Source: Apostichopus californicus (lineage: Eukaryota; Echinodermata; Holothuroidea; Aspidochirotida; Stichopodidae). From it: a stretch of DNA of 27,138 nt. Each line of letters opens with the position of its first letter. The stretch's first letter is position 1. The translations under genes and the position numbers were made by a program. The DNA lies in contig JAIPMN010001526.1 of NCBI GenBank assembly GCA_020650975.1, forward strand, positions 1 through 27,138. Direction: 5' to 3'. The notes beneath the pieces are model-generated. The model made no database searches and was not told where the DNA came from. It worked only from the letters and a program-made list of their open reading frames with translations. Below, piece by piece: positions 9,182-21,810 of this stretch.

Positions 9182-9881
9182 GTAGGTCAATTTTAAATGT
9201 TCGCTTTGCTCATGTGCAACCGTGTGGGTATTCTTCATTGTCTTGTTGTGTCTTACATAATATATCAATCACAGAAACGGTTTCGATGTGATTAGAGAAA
9301 CACATTGTTTCAATGATCTACTGTACCTCAATGGATGCCAGTTAGGGAGAAAACTTACAATTTTGTATTGCCACAATGAAAGACAAGTCAACAGATCAAG
9401 GAAAAGCATGGACAGAAAGCATTGATAACATCATCTCTTAGTTTACAAATGTCCTTGAAAATGAACAGGACGGAGATAATGCAGAGAATCACACTGAAGT
9501 GCCAAGGAAATGCCATGTTACTCCGATTGCAATTGTGAGCCACAGGTAGGTAGGTGGGTACGATCCAGGGAACCTGACATTGCTCTGTCATATGGGAAGG
9601 GCAACAAGCTATGGAGGGAGACTTTGGAGTGATTGGTGTTGGCAAAGTTTTTGTTGAGTTGTGGGATTTTCCAAACTTCAGACAGATATCGACAGTTTTC
9701 AGTTACCAGGTTTCATGCGTTCTGAACATCGATTCTGAGGGGTGGGGATCTGGTGGGTTGTGGCTCAGACCTCATGAAAGCTGCTCCTTGGTATATAGTG
9801 GGCCGAAAACTTTGCGGGTTTCAAGGTTAAAATGGAATACATGACTTCATACACAGTAAAGTGAAATATAAGTTACATGTT

Positions 9882-10084
9882 ACACAATTATGCTAATATT
9901 TGTGTGTTTATTACTGGTCATACTGTACATGAATTGGTATTAAATTCTATCTGGCAACCTTTCTGATCAAGCCAGGTAATAAAACACAATTATCCCAATA
10001 GTTGTGTGTTTATTACTGATCATACATGAATTGGTGGTATTAAATTCTATCTGGCAACCTTTCTGATCAAGCCAAGTAATAAAA
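9882..10084 (+). repeat. Tandem duplication, two copies of about 102 bp
   Basis: Copies start ACACAATTAT at 9882 and 9984 and share TGTGTGTTTATTACTG, TTAAATTCTATCTGGCAACC, TTTCTGATCAAGCCA and AATAAAA. Small insertions and deletions separate them (GTCATACTGTACATG against ATCATACATG; GGTATT against GGTGGTATT). The duplication is intronic with no coding frame. Confidence 0.95.
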
Positions 10085-12230
10085 TTTAGCTCGTCACTAA
10101 ATCACTGCTCCCTGTTTGGACGACACATAATTAGCTGCACATCATTAGCATTTGCATGGACTTTATACGTAATAAAAAAATGTTGCTTTTAAAAAATTCA
10201 GTTGTTTGAAATTGAATATGATTATGTTACTGGTGAAAGTGCACGAGACTGTTTTTATTTCTTGTAATGATTTTGCTCATATTATAACCAATTTGATAAT
10301 TATGCAAATTAGGGAGGGCATAAGAGAATCTGACCAAATTGCGATATCGCTAAAGAAAGTTGTGTCCACTTCAACTAAGTCCTACAGTCTCAATTTGAAA
10401 TGTATACATACAGTGTGTAGCAGTACTATGTATGGAGTCCTAGGAGTCTCAGATGCTGATATATAGTTTCTCTCTATGTCTTTGTGTACATGGCTTCCAC
10501 GTATATTTTAAGAACTGGTAATATGTACCGATGATCGTGGAGTTTGAGGTGACTAAAGGCTGCTTGAATTTCCTTTTCTTTTCTCACTGTTCAAAGGTCA
10601 GGTGTGAATGAATTTGCTGTGTTATTAAAAAGAATGATACAATACCATAGAAATATTATTTTGGTCAAAGAAATAACATGCACATATTTATGCTATAAAT
10701 GAAACCATTTGCCTGCAAGCTAAGGAAAAACAAATTTGGTTAAGAAGTGGTGTAGGGAAATTTGGCTTTAAGGAAAGTTACAAAACATGTGTTTTAAGCT
10801 GTTGTCGTATGATTGGAAACAGTCAATGTAAGAATATTAAAAAAAAAACTATGGAAATGCAAGAAAAGTGCATTAGTATCCAACAAGTGAAAGACCCAGG
10901 CATAAACTGTTGCTAGGGCTACGGGAGTGTACGGTAACGTTCTTTGTCCCCTTAATTAGCATACTGTGTTGATACATGCATAAATATATGGCTGCAGTGA
11001 TATACACTGTTGTTGCCATTGTAACCACTGTTTCAATTGCACTTTTAATCTACAAGCCTTCATGGAATAGCCAAATTTATCCCAGAAAAACAAGGAAATA
11101 TAAATTTTGTATTTTGAGACACTAAATTTTTGTTGGAGTATAGTCCTCCATTTAGCGGAATAATACATTCCGCATGCACAAAGTTAGGGAAATTTGTCTC
11201 ATAGTTTGAGCAGTTTTGACACCTGACCTTGACAAGTGTAATTCTTTCTGTTTCTGGCGGAATCTGGTCAAACCGTTGATGAAATCATATAGATCTAAAC
11301 CACTGAGCGAAATCAGCAAGATCGTCATCACCGCTTTCGTTTAAAAGAACATTTAATGCCGTTCCCATCCAAATTTACCATATACACGACTTTACTGCTG
11401 ACAGGCTGCAGTAATTTAAACACAGAATATATACCACCCGAATTCATCATAGAATCCCTAGAAAAATGGCAGGAAAAGGATATTGAGACAATAACAGCTT
11501 CTCCTAACTTAAAATGAAAATTGTCAAAAAGAAAACTGATTACAAGAAAATGGCTTGGAATCATTAACTCAGCTCATTCTTAATAATCACAAATAGCTAA
11601 CCTTCTGGTGGAATGGATTTCCTCGAAAATTGTTTGTACAATTAATTTGATGCATTGTCATTCCACACTGCCAAAAAGCTGAAATATATTTCAAGTGATT
11701 TGAATTAGTATTTTGAAAATCTTCAGCGAGGGTGTTTCCCAACATTTTGTCTGCCACAGTACATTGACTGTTTTCAATTTTAAAACGGCTTCTTGTTAGT
11801 TTTAGTTTTTTGGGGGGTTTTACTCACCAAATCCTAGATCAGCTATTCATAGGTTCAGTGAATTTATTGCTCAAGGTAATCATCAAGAAGTATTTCCCAA
11901 CATTGGTGGAACTTCTTCCACCTAGATGAAAGACTTTCATTTAACGACACTGCAAGACCAAAATCTAATTTGGAATGGAAAACGATAAACTTCTAGCAGG
12001 GCATCACATAAAGAGGTTACATAATAAGAACTCCGACGAGGTAGAATGGCAGCGCTAAGTGGCTACCCAATAACTGTCAGTGTAAATGCACAAATGAGTC
12101 AGTTTTGAACTACAAGGAGCTCTCTTTACTTTGAATTCATTTCCAAGTTGTAAGCTTTATTTCCAAATAAAGACAAACAGAATGGTATGTAATAGCCAAA
12201 CTTTAATTGATTCTGGTAGGATGCACCCCA

Positions 12231-12240
12231 CCCCCCCCCC
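12231..12240 (+). repeat. Homopolymer C10 tract
   Basis: Ten C are preceded by CACCCCA and followed by TCCTCCTCCC, making a longer C-rich tract in the large intron. Confidence 0.85.
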
Positions 12241-14087
12241 TCCTCCTCCCAACATCAAAATAAAATAATAGTTAATTGATATTGCAATGTAGATATTTCA
12301 AAAGAGAAGTGTAGAAAAAAATGTTAAAACATTTTGACTGTGTGTGGTTGATTGTCTTTGCCCATGTTCATGGTAGAACAAGTCATAGCCTATCTGTATT
12401 CATGAATGTTTGGTGAGACTAAATTATATCATCTGTGCATAGATTAGCAAAGCAAGAAAGCTTTTAACTTCCAGTTTTACACTTGAGGAAGCTAGTACTG
12501 TATAGAGATTATGCACTGTAGGTTATATGATTTTACAAAGTAAGTTAGCAAAGATGTTCTGTACTCAATATAAAGTCTGCTGGCTTTAATTGAGCTTTCT
12601 TGGCTAAAAGAATCTCCAAATGTCAAGGGGTTTACAGGATTGACAGAAGGTGAACTGTATGGAATGTTTTAAATACTTCCTCTCTTGGGATTTTTGTTTT
12701 ATTTTGATGGTAATCAAATTTGAAAGAGGTAGTTAGATTGTAAATGTCTCTACCTACATATATACCCTAAAAAAGAAAAAAAGAAGGAAGATTGTTCGTG
12801 GCTTTTGAGATCAGCCTGTAGTTTGAAGTTAAAGAAAGTGGGCCATGATATAAAAGCATTTAAACATTTCAAGCTTCAGTTGTGATTACAGATGCAATAG
12901 AAATTGAAAGAGCAATATTTAGATTAGGAGGAAAGTGGAATGTTAAGATCAAGTAAATTTCAGTGATTCTTTAATATTGTGCTTTTAAAGAGGAATTGAA
13001 GTTTGTTGGAATCAAACACAGTCCATGTACACTATGATTTATAATGTAGCATTGCCAGTGTAGTGATTTGGGGTAACAATTTGTCTTATACTCAACTCCC
13101 ATAGCATTGCAGTTACCTAGCAGCTTCATGGTTTTGACCATATGCTTACATTATAAATAATGACAAATATAGTCAACTTTGACTAATTTTTGATAATACG
13201 TCAGATATCGTGTTTAGTACTACTGTACCGGGAAGGGTCTGATTGACAACATTTTCAGGCTGCAATGGAATGGAACTGAGTCATTCGGTAGTATTCAAGA
13301 ACTTGTCAACTATATAAAGTAAGCTGTTTTGCCATGACACAAGTAGATTATCCCTATGATGAGATTAATAAATGATATCACTCTGTAGTACCAGAGGTAG
13401 GAGTTCTAACCGACATTTGCTGTCTGTGTAACTAGCCATGTTGCTCTAGTTTACTTCTGTCAGAAACAAAAATAAAAATCTGTCATCGAACAGCAGCCAA
13501 GATTAGTTGGTCTAAGCATCTATATAGGTTAATTACTGAATATTCATCAGTTAATAGTAAAGTTATATAAATATTAAAATGACTTAATTGTCCCTACCAT
13601 GTTTGCATCATGATGAAACACAAGATTGCACGTGTCTGAGGACAATGTTCGGCGTGCAGATGTCACATCTTTATATCGCTCTTTGACAGTGTTTTGCCAA
13701 TGTGTGTGCTATCTATAATTGTTTCAGCGTCATACTTTGAACATGTCTCCAGATAAGGGATGCGGGGAACACTTTTGCCGAAGCTGGTACTTTACACGCC
13801 GACTTGGCATTAAGAACATACTGCAGTTAAACTGCCTAATTCCCCACTCTTGTCAGCAGACAGACTTTTGTATACATACATGGGAAACCATTGATTTACA
13901 TTAATGGCACATACCACAATAAAGATCAGTATCATTCATTCATGCATGAGAAGCACCTTCCACTGTCTCCACTGAGAATCTGTACTATTAATACCTCTAG
14001 CTGCTGCTCACTTATGAAATAATATGAAAAGAGGCCGGTAAATGACAATTATTTGAACTATCAGAGGTTTATCTGCTCAAGCAAGAT

Positions 14088-14126
14088 GGGGGGAGTGGTG
14101 GGCGAGGGGGGGGGGTTGGAGGAGGG
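14088..14126 (+). other. G-rich tract with G10 run, possible G-quadruplex
   Basis: Runs of G6, G3, G10 and G3 lie within 39 nt. It is the only pure G-run of ten or more on the + strand, against about nine C-runs of that size. Confidence 0.65.
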
Positions 14127-14369
14127 AATTGTCTGCTCAAGAAGGTATATCCTCTTAAGACTGGCCAGAAATAAACCCAAGATATGACCTGCTTCTTTAA
14201 GCCTGGAAAAAGTCAATACCTACTGGTGCTCAATTTGAAATACCAATATGTCTTGTTATTATAGACTACAGGCTGTTGTCTTTCGTTCAGTGTTTGGTTA
14301 CTGTAAATGAAAGCTGCTTGGGAGTCGAGTCCAAGACTTGTACAGCAAGTCTCAGTGAAATTGTCTTGC

Positions 14370-14413
14370 TTTCTTCTTCTTCTTCTATTTCTACTTCTTC
14401 TTCTTCTTCTTTT
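14370..14413 (+). repeat. TTC microsatellite, interrupted
   Basis: (TTC)n occurs with an internal ATTTCTACTTC interruption. It explains the arginine-rich chance frame on the other strand. Confidence 0.9.
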
Positions 14414-15319
14414 GTAATGTTGAAACATTGATTCAACTTATTAATAAAATCACTTGGGATGGTTTTAGATGAATGAAGTAATGATAACAGCTTTGCTTTG
14501 ACTCATATCAATGTTTTGTCCCTTCGGTTAGATAGAAATGTCGATCAAATCAAACTGTTAAGGGACATAAGAAGAAAAAAAAATGAAAACTGTTGTTTCC
14601 TTACATTGCTGCAGTAGATGACGACGTGTAAATTGGTTTCATAATGTGTGAGTCATGTACACTGCTGTATGAAGGTTCTGTGAGATAATGATGATCAAAG
14701 GAGTAATTAATCAACAAGATCCAATCAGAAACTATGTACTTCTTGTGTGCTACTTTGTGGTTTTCGAGAGGGTATATATATCTTTCTCAGCTATCTATAC
14801 ATATGGGTTCCAAGCACTATTGTTGTGACCAAATTTTTCAACCAACCAATTTTTTTGTGCATGTGTTTATTTCAACAGAGTGATTAATTTGTTTGTTCTT
14901 TTCTTTTCAAATAATCAAAACAAGCACAGTGTCTTGACTTTGATTGGAATGTAGACCTATTAGAGGTAGCATACTCCATATAATTGCCCCATTGACTTTT
15001 AAATCGTCAAAGTACTGGGTCTCTATTAAAGTCCTTGTGGGAGTTCTCAATAGCTAAACCCTACCCACCACTGGATAGCTGATGGTCCCCTTCATGGCAC
15101 CATCAATTTTTCATATCATGACCATGAAGAGTTTTTCGCTATAAGAGCCTGAGGTCTTCGTCACTTGAAAACAAACCTCTTTAAACTCAATAGTAAACAA
15201 TTTTCGTACCCTGTTCTTGGAAGGCCTTAAGTGGTCTGAAATGGTAGATTAATATTTAGACACTCTATGAAGTATGCCAGTTCAAGAGAGGATTGATATT
15301 AGCAGCCCCCCCAGCCCCA

Positions 15320-15330
15320 CCCCCCCCCCC
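15320..15330 (+). repeat. Homopolymer C11 tract in a C-rich stretch
   Basis: Eleven C follow a C7 run at 15306-15312. It creates proline- and glycine-rich chance frames on the two strands. Confidence 0.85.
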
Positions 15331-15358
15331 ACTTGTGCACTTTATCCAGGGTATGAAC

Positions 15359-15430
15359 TGTACAAATTTGCTGTGTGTGTGTGTAAATTGGTGCTGCAGT
15401 GTGCCTTGTACAAATTGTTGTTGTACAAAT
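15359..15430 (+). repeat. Three TGTACAAAT repeats with a TG tract
   Basis: TGTACAAAT occurs at 15359, 15407 and 15422, with a short TG run at 15372-15384. The last two copies are 15 bp apart. This is simple local repetition. Confidence 0.7.
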
Positions 15431-16464
15431 AGTAATGAAAAATCCTGTGAAGGAAAATGGAAAGGATTAGCTTTCTCTTTTAAATGGAACAATCAAGTTC
15501 ATGTTCCTTTTATCGTCTACATCGAAGTTCAGGCAAATTTTGTGGCGTGTGCTCCACCACCATGTGTGTTATTGTGGTAGTTAAGAGACTAAGACACTTG
15601 TATAACTTCGTGATAATACTGCAGATGGCCTCAAGATTGATAATCTGTTTCTCCAAGATTCAGACAGTCATTCTTTTACTTCCATTTTGGACACATTATA
15701 ACTGAATGTGAGATCAGGGTTTTAGTTTAAGGTAGCTGCTGCCAGGTTGTCACAGAAACAGGCTGGCAGAAAGCATTGATTGCTATAAGTAACCAAAGAA
15801 CTGTCATGATTTATGTTTAACATTAGAAAGTAAGCAAGCTTGAGCAGAGATGAATTTATTATCCAACTGTTGATATACTGAAGGAGCCTGTGTAGGCTGG
15901 TAAAGATTTATCAAAGAGGGCCAGGGCTAGCTGTTCTATACATATTCATACAAATATTGCAGACTCAAAGAAGTGTTTCTTATTAAATAAAAATGGTGGT
16001 CCCTTAGAATTATTATGATTTTTTTTGATAGGTAATGCCAATTGTTTTTTCCACACCATATCTGTACAATTGTGATTCTTGTCTCGGCTGTTAAATCCCG
16101 CCTGACCTCAACTGACTATATAATAATACCAACACTTCAAATTGAAATCAGGAAAAGTTTAGTTTGTGCATTTAATCTCTCAAATGTGGTTTGTTTAAAT
16201 TACAGTAAGTCACAGGTGTTTTGACTAAAATGCCTTTTTTGCAATTTTGGGATAGGTATAGTGATCCTTATTCAAAATGCAAATTGTTAAACTTGATAAT
16301 GTTTCTTACAAGGTCCCACATTTATGGTCTCTGAATTATATAACATATAGAATGCTATCATGGTTCCTATGTATATACAAGAAACTGCTACACATGCATT
16401 TTTGCACTTTATAGCCAGTTGGCTAATTTGCATAGCATTTTGCTAGGCGATACGGGATCAAGTT

Positions 16465-16478
16465 CCCCCCCCCCCCCC
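16465..16478 (+). repeat. Homopolymer C14 tract
   Basis: Fourteen uninterrupted C occur, about 30 bp after an octamer-like GCTAATTTGCATAGC. Confidence 0.9.
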
Positions 16479-17290
16479 ACTGTGGAACTTTCATTATTAT
16501 ACAGGAGATATCAATCTACATACAATTAACTGCTCCAGTTTGTTTTTTTGTTAACATATTATTATGCTAATAGCTTGGTACCTCTGTTGCTGGTATAAGG
16601 ATTAAGAGAGTTGACTTGACCTTGATAAAATGTTTTCATGGTCTTCATCAGTTTCAATACTTAAAGGGACATTGCATGGTCAAAGTAGTTAACTGCCAGT
16701 GATAAATAGTAATGTTTAATTACTTTATTGTATACAGTAGTGTTGATTTCAAGTTTTCACAATCCTTCTCTCGAGTGGCTGCCTAATATTTTGTGGTCAT
16801 CTGCTGTTTCTCTTCAAGTTTAAGGGAAAAAATTTGATTTTGATATGTATAGGCACTGTCACTGCAATCCTGAGGTTATATACTGTGGGGTAGTAATATT
16901 GCATACATGTAAGAAACCTTCCGTTAGTCCATCATACGTATATACTCCTTTAAATTATTACTGCCCTGTACTGGTTTTATTTTGATCCTAGCAGACAGGT
17001 TAACCTTGCAGAATTACATCACACAGTTTTAGTAGATACAGGACAGTTGTTGGATGGTTTGATGTGAATCTTGAGTGACAGTTTAATACTCCTGGTTGAA
17101 TCTTTCTTCTCTGTTAATGGCTGTGTAATATAGCTTTGACTTCAAAACAAAATTCTTTTTAGTTGCCACTTTGCAACAAGTTTAGCAAACATGAAGTACT
17201 TTTAATGCAACTATTATTGTGCAATGTAAAATATGCTTCAAGGACATTGTAACCCAACTCTCAACCATGTTGTGGTGACTCCTACTGAAT

Positions 17291-17331
17291 GGGGAGTCTG
17301 GGGTCAGGAGGGGGAGGGGGTGGGTGAAGGG
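17291..17331 (+). other. Canonical G-quadruplex motif
   Basis: Runs of G4, G4, G5, G5, G3 and G3 have loops of 5, 6, 1, 1 and 4 nt. The pattern alone supports potential folding of the + strand DNA or the intronic RNA. Confidence 0.75.
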
Positions 17332-18213
17332 CTGTGACTCCAGCATTTTGTGGTGAAATGCACTCCCAGATAAATGTGGCAAAAATCCACATACGGACAC
17401 AGGTGACTACAATCGGTCTTAGATAACACAGATAATTTGTGCAATCAAGGCCAAATGGATTTATGAAGGAACTGTTGCCTATACAAGTATGCCCAAGTTT
17501 ACAACCGTGGTTATAATGTGATACCACTTAATTGACACACCATTAGCTTTCTATACTCTCAGAGATCTTTAACTATTTATAATGTTAAGAAAATATTCCA
17601 TTAGACTCTGACAAATTGACCAGTCACCTTGACAGCTTTGTTTTTAAGTGTGTGGTAATCATATAAAAGCCCTGGTCATAACTTCAAGTCATAGATCATG
17701 TTTGGTCAGTGAATACATTAAGAGTACTGTGTACAGTTCAGTATGTAGCTAGGATGTGGTAAGGAAAACATTCAAAGAAATATATATATATATTGCCCTG
17801 CAGTTCTCACAGTATGTATTGAGAAAGAATTACAGGCCCTCATTACGAGTTCAACCTGGTTAGCCCACTTTTGGTTTATACCCGAAAAAACAGCGATTAA
17901 CCGGGTATCACATGATCTACAAAGTAACCAAAGTTACCTTCCTTTATATCTTAGCTAATGAAGCAGCTGCAGTCGGAATAAACTTTCACAAAAGAGCTTG
18001 AAGAGTAAAGGAAGACAGCTTTATTTTCTTTGATAATACGTGCAGTTAGAAATGATTGTAATTTAACGTGCATATTGTTGTGTCTTCACCGGGGCTTTAC
18101 TATACTAACACAACTATAAGTATAAGAGAGAACACATACATGTGTGGTCTTCTTGGAGTTAACATGTGTACTGATGTATTATATGCACAGTCAAAGTAAC
18201 ATAAAAGCAATGG

Positions 18214-18762
18214 TGACGTGGACATATTATGCAAATTAGAACTATGTTAATACACTACACATATCTTACATTGATACAGGGGTAGCGATAGATCTATTGG
18301 GTATATGAAAACAACTCCATTTATAGTTTATTATCACCACAGTCCTAGTTCAAGGATTTTACATTCTATGATCCAGGAGAAGTGAATTTTTGAACGATGA
18401 GGGCTGTGACGTTATCGCGGCACTTCGCTTCGGGGGCTGCAGGGACGCTATCATTAGCAAGCTACACTGTAGCTAGTTAAGTTAACAATTCTGAAAGTAA
18501 AATGGTGATTTAGATAGAAATTTCTTGGTGAAGTTGCAAGTTAGCAATGTTTTGAAGAGTTAAACCGTTCCAGAATTCCCTAACTCGGTTTTCTTCATAA
18601 TATGTTGTACAGATATTGTTATTTGAGCGACTTTTTGAACCACAGCCGTATGCAAAGTCTGTACACATTCCTGTGTATTGTATCAAGGCCAAGCTTAGAG
18701 TGAAATCTGATCGATTCTGACCTATGTGCCGCACTGACGTCACATCTTGACGTAAGTCAGTG
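18214..18762. promoter_or_regulatory. Cluster of CRE/ATF-like sites
   Basis: TGACGTGG (18214), TGACGTTA (18407), the full palindromic CRE TGACGTCA (18735-18742) and TGACGTAA (18748-18755) lie within about 550 bp. The last two sit inside a CACTGAC/GTCAGTG dyad (18732-18762). The consensus TGACGTCA is the CREB/ATF site. The 18400-18450 part is also locally CpG-richer. Enhancer or internal-promoter function is inference only. Confidence 0.4.
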
Positions 18763-19412
18763 TTAGATTAAAATTTACTGGTAGGGCAGGCCAACATTTC
18801 AAGCACTCTATCACAGAAATTTAAATTCATCACAGCTGGGCAAGGCTAATTGCGATACAAAGACAAAAAATGATATGACCGAAAGGACTGGATCCCATTT
18901 TTCACTAAATTCCTTTAGTTGTCCACTGGGGTGAATATTGGTTCACTAAGTTCAAACCTTTAGAATGCGGATTTGCACATTTAAGAGTAGGGGGTGCTTT
19001 TGGTACAGCTTATAATATTGATACTTTGTACTAAACCCATACCGGCAGAATGGTATAACCTAGCCGAAACAATAATGAGAACTTAAATGCTAGCATATTG
19101 CTTAGTACTCATGCATTCTGGGAAATTTCATTGTTACACAGTGGCCTCGCAAGCGATACAAACTATGTTCATTGACTTTAAAGTTCAATGGGTTAATTTA
19201 CTGCAAGTCATAACCTGACCTTGATATATTAGTTTGTGCCTACTTGGCAAAATAGTATCAGACAATGTATATAAATATCTTATAAACAATTCAAAGGGTT
19301 TATTCTGTGTAGTGTAAAATAAGAAACTTCATGGTCATGATTTCAAAGTCTATTCAAGAGATTAGCTGATACAGGCATATTTGACTGTGGACATGCATTG
19401 TTGTTGTCACAG

Positions 19413-19427
19413 TATATATATATATAT
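19413..19427. repeat. TA dinucleotide tract
   Basis: A short (TA)n run of about seven units. Similar short tracts occur at 17780-17793, 20041-20053 and 22374-22388. Confidence 0.8.
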
Positions 19428-19571
19428 GAACAGTAGTTTTCTTAAGTTGGAAAATATGCAGGCTGGTTTCCAAACTGGAAAATTCCTCCACTGTATGTAT
19501 TAAACCTTAAAAATCTGTGCATAATTAGACATACTTGCAGGCTGCAGCAAAGGATAACGTGACCTTGACGA

Positions 19572-19611
19572 CCCCCTTCCCCTATTCCCACCACCTCCCC
19601 TTCCCACTCCC
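19572..19611 (-). other. C-rich tract: G-quadruplex motif on the - strand
   Basis: Runs of C5, C4, C3 and C4, then C3 and C3, occur with loops of 7 nt or fewer. The minus strand can form a G4 and the + strand an i-motif. It follows a TGACCTTGA site at 19560. Confidence 0.65.
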
Positions 19612-20298
19612 TACACATACAATATACAGCAGTGTACTGATACTGTGGTAGGACATACAAGTGTATTACGTACAATTTTAACACTTTTGACTAGATATGA
19701 ATGCAAGCATGCCATTCATTTCTCTGATTACTATAAATAAAGTGATATAGGTTGGATATTAAAGTCGTTCATGTGAAATGTGATTGCATGAAGTTTATAC
19801 AACCACGAATTGTGATGTAAGTATCACAAAACAAAATACGCTGATTGTTTTGGCAGCAGCAGCTAGTACTTGCATATTTCGGGTAGAAATTAAGGAAGAT
19901 GAAAGACATCCAATCCTCAGACCTCATTGAGTCGCAAAGTCAAAATAACACCAAATGTACCATGGAGATATAATGTGTAATCTTAAGACCTTCAGTGAAT
20001 CATGTTTAAGCACCACAGAGATCAGTTAAAAGCACTACAGATATATATATATAACGCTGCGATCTGTTCGAACGGTTAAATATTAAAGCACCGGAGAAAC
20101 TCAGGCTTTGTTCAGAAGCAGTCTAGCTAGCTTTGTCATTTGCATAATGAAAAGTTTTTTTGCCTTCATTAATTCTGCTTGCTACTGTAGTCTTAGTCCA
20201 CCGGACTCCTAGCTTCAACTTAGCCAACAAATTCCTGACCCAGAGGCAGATCCTGGAGATTTAGGGATGTGGGGCCCGGGAGAGGACGGCAGGGTCGG

Positions 20299-20315
20299 CG
20301 CCAGGCAAACTGGCG
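20299..20315 (+). repeat. GC-rich perfect hairpin
   Basis: CGCCAG and CTGGCG pair exactly around the loop GCAAA. It lies inside a locally GC-rich, CpG-containing segment (about 20230-20340) that contrasts with the AT-rich surroundings. Confidence 0.7.
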
Positions 20316-21305
20316 AGGACTATATTGTCCGGGTGTTACTGTGGAAGGGATTTGAGCTTTGACAGAGTGCGGGAAGTTATAAATAAAAGATCGATATTAG
20401 CGGCAGAAGAGGGTAGTCAGACAAAACATTGAAGTGCAATGAATGAAGTGTGTATGTAATGTATTGATTCTTTGGCCTAGAATTTTGGCAAGGTATATTA
20501 AAACATCAAATTGAACTAACATCAACATCTGTCATTTCTGTCGGGAGGCTTCGTCCGTGTGCATTATAAGGAAGATATATGAGCAGCATTTGACTTCTGT
20601 AGATTAAATAGACATTCAAGTCCTATTTAATTAAGTACAGCAGTTGTTTATCACATGTCAAAATGGAAAAATACTATACATAATAAGCTAGCTAAAGTAG
20701 CTGTTGGGAAATGCCCAATTCTGATTCAGTGGTTTTTTTTCGGCTTACTTTTAATACGATAAATGTAACATTGCTATATTTAGGTCTGATGAGTCAGCAT
20801 CATGATGCATAAGGTTCATTAGATTTATGTTCTATCTTCTGATTCCAGTGTCCTTGCAAGGTCAAACATATCATATTATTGTACCAAATCTGTATCGACT
20901 GCAAACGGCTCGAATGGTAGTGACTTTTGATTGTCCCAGCATATTAACACATGATTTGAAACGATATCGAAATTGAAAGTCGTTTCAGCAGTCACTGTAT
21001 ATTTTATACCTAAAGAGAGTTTACAGGAGTGTGATACAGGTGTAGATACCCTGCAGGCCTCAATGGCATGGGATTTCCAATTTGACAGGAAGAATCCTGG
21101 GGAAAAATTGTTCATAATTTAATCAAGAAAAGACATCATTTCACTGGTCAGTGACATGCAAATTATTTGACCTCTTTTACAAATTGATTGTCCAAATTAT
21201 GCTAACTAGAAATTGGTATTTTTCGACAGTAATTGAGTGTAGACCATGTTGAGTCAATGCCATTATACACATGAACAAGAGTTTCTGTAAAAATGATTTA
21301 ATGGT

Positions 21306-21356
21306 GGGGGGTGGAGAGGGAGTAGTGGCTAGGGATGGGGTGGGGACTGAGGGGGG
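21306..21356 (+). other. Canonical G-quadruplex motif
   Basis: G6, G3, G3, G4, G4 and G6 runs occur. The right part (21332-21356) has loops of 2, 1 and 5 nt, a strong G4 pattern in the large intron. Confidence 0.75.
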
Positions 21357-21775
21357 ATACCTGTTTGTGCATCAGATTAGATCCACGAATGGATTCCAAC
21401 AAGTAGCACATGTATTCGCAAGATGACAGCCAAGAAAAGATAGATATGTGCTGCCACATTCAAATTCCCGCCGCATCATATCTTCATTGGCTTAAATAAC
21501 ATATCATTTTCTAGCATGGAATGTGGTTATATGTAATGGCAGCGGCTACAGTATATATTTAAATCATCCATTAAAAGGCATCACCACTCGTCTATCAAAG
21601 AACCCCTCTGTATGTTATATCGTGTGTGCAAGATATCGTTAGCTTAGAAAATGTTGTCAAACCTCTCCTATTTGGAAAATATTGAGTGCTTAATTTGAAC
21701 CAATTTTTATTTTTTTGGTCTTTTAATTTTCCTTTGAGCTGCCAGCAAGATAGGTATGTTCCTAATAACATAGAG

Positions 21776-21810
21776 TATATATATTATATATATATATATA
21801 TATATGTATA
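21776..21810. repeat. TA microsatellite
   Basis: (TA)n of about 15 units with one break (ATATTATATA), ending in GTATA. Confidence 0.9.

Larger units (their letters stand above)
9182..18000 (+). other. Large intron, first half: no exon found
   Basis: The intron opens with GTAGGT. I looked for the next expected family segment (DWMF-like, then an HGxLKSSNCVVD-like motif) and found none on the + strand. The stretch holds a 102-bp duplication (9882-10084), C-tracts at 12231, 15320 and 16465, a TTC microsatellite (14370-14413), G-rich tracts at 14088 and 17291, and a TA tract at 17780-17793. The chance open frames of 60-95 codons have no recognisable domains. Confidence 0.75.

Noticed and set aside
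14929-14986. Frame reading CLDFDWNVDLL, considered as the next kinase-homology exon (family motif LDWMF)
   Set aside because: Only the DW pair fits, the residues after it do not match, and there is no good acceptor in the right phase.
20225-20340. Considered as a GC-rich exon
   Set aside because: No frame gives a recognised protein and no acceptor/donor pair in phase was found; a decayed element or CpG patch fits better.
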